A DNA stretch of 12,376 nt from Alphaproteobacteria bacterium (lineage in GTDB: Bacteria; Pseudomonadota; Alphaproteobacteria; RF32; CAG-239): assembly GCA_024408895.1 (NCBI GenBank), contig JAKSUO010000022.1:1-12376 (forward strand), read 5' to 3'. A program made the translations under genes and the position numbers. Shown here one piece after another: positions 12,127-12,376 of this stretch. Numbering within the stretch: position 1 is the stretch's first letter; each line of letters begins with the position of its first letter. Under the pieces are notes generated by a model. The model saw nothing but the letters and a program-made list of their open reading frames with translations, ran no database searches and had not been told where the DNA came from.

Positions 12127-12376
12127 AATTTCGTAGCAATATAACCCCATAACAGTGCCAAGCATATAGCGGATGGCACGGATTTCCGTCACCGGTCAGA
12201 GCAATAACTTTATAGTTTGGCTTTAAGTCTTTTATTGTTTCAACAATGTTTTTAAAGCATGTTGTCAAATATTTTCTTTCTTCAATACAATTGCCGAAGG
12301 CAAGAAGAACATCTTTATTATTTTTGACTAGCTCACGGATATATTCGCAGTTTTTTTTCATTTCATTAGCATTAAA
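12125..12376 (-). CDS. DUF1643-like protein, C-terminal part (5' end beyond the window)
   Basis: The frame is open from the TAA at 12127-12125 to the right edge, 83 codons visible; the ATG at 12361 is probably internal, since residues F-N-A-N-E continue ahead of it. Seen: DVLLAFGN, corresponding to the family's '(D/E)xxIxAWG' strand, and VIALTGDGNPCHPLY, corresponding to the near-terminal LxxTKDGxPxHPLYL block of DUF1643. Known: DUF1643 proteins are about 150-180 aa, of unknown function, and often occur in accessory regions. After HPLY the tail reads AWHCYGVILLRN, whereas the family usually ends in a short K/P-rich segment, so the last ~12 residues may be changed by a frameshift or a rearrangement. 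It is convergent with the DUF2779 gene. Confidence 0.65.
   Translation of the reverse strand, partial: FNANEMKKNCEYIRELVKNNKDVLLAFGNCIEERKYLTTCFKNIVETIKDLKPNYKVIALTGDGNPCHPLYAWHCYGVILLRN

Noticed and set aside
1..12376. CRISPR array, tRNA or rRNA genes
   Set aside because: No regularly spaced short repeats and no cloverleaf or rRNA-like sequence seen on either strand by eye.

Overview
The window is AT-rich bacterial DNA with dense, largely operon-like genes on both strands and ordinary genetic code use (TAA, TAG and TGA all end good genes). A thioredoxin-like [2Fe-2S] NuoE/HndA subunit, a MutL remnant and a pilin with the N-terminal signature GRSMIEMLGVLAIIGVLS fit an anaerobic, host-associated Gram-negative. 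That pilin signature is one I associate with uncultured gut Alphaproteobacteria (the 'Azospirillum sp. CAG:239'/RF32-like group). This placement is an inference from protein flavour, not a search.

Layout. 1-2640: minus-strand housekeeping genes: a NuoE/HndA-like subunit cut by the window edge, a HAD-family phosphatase with a strong terminator, and a nucleotide-sugar epimerase. 2638-4784: a rearranged zone. It holds an IS whose transposase has lost the middle of its catalytic core, then a pilin gene behind a structured RNA leader with a terminator, then the last ~84 codons of mutL. The mutL piece carries an in-frame TGA and is fused to a second copy of the IS terminus. A 108-bp direct repeat (one mismatch) brackets pilin, RNA and mutL remnant. 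4896-6485: an exported protein with an HEQWH zinc-protease motif.

6776-8452: a tight plus-strand three-gene operon. It encodes an unrecognised helical/beta protein, a DnaB/RecA-fold protein with neither Walker A nor the Walker B aspartate, and a DnaQ-like exonuclease domain lacking two of its catalytic residues. Two degenerate relatives of replication enzymes in one translationally coupled operon is the most unusual coding feature here.

8436-12376: a defence-like block. A minus-strand WYL regulator faces, across an intergenic region with a perfect 19-bp inverted repeat, a plus-strand pair: a Mrr-like PD-(D/E)XK endonuclease with an N-terminal 'IGWP' reader-like domain, and a DUF2779 protein (Cas4-like Fe-S nuclease plus DEDD exonuclease). 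The C-terminal part of a DUF1643 protein enters from the right edge.

The two systems most worth pursuing are the pseudoenzyme operon and the pilin leader RNA, which has mutually exclusive terminator and antiterminator pairings. The WYL-controlled nuclease pair comes next.
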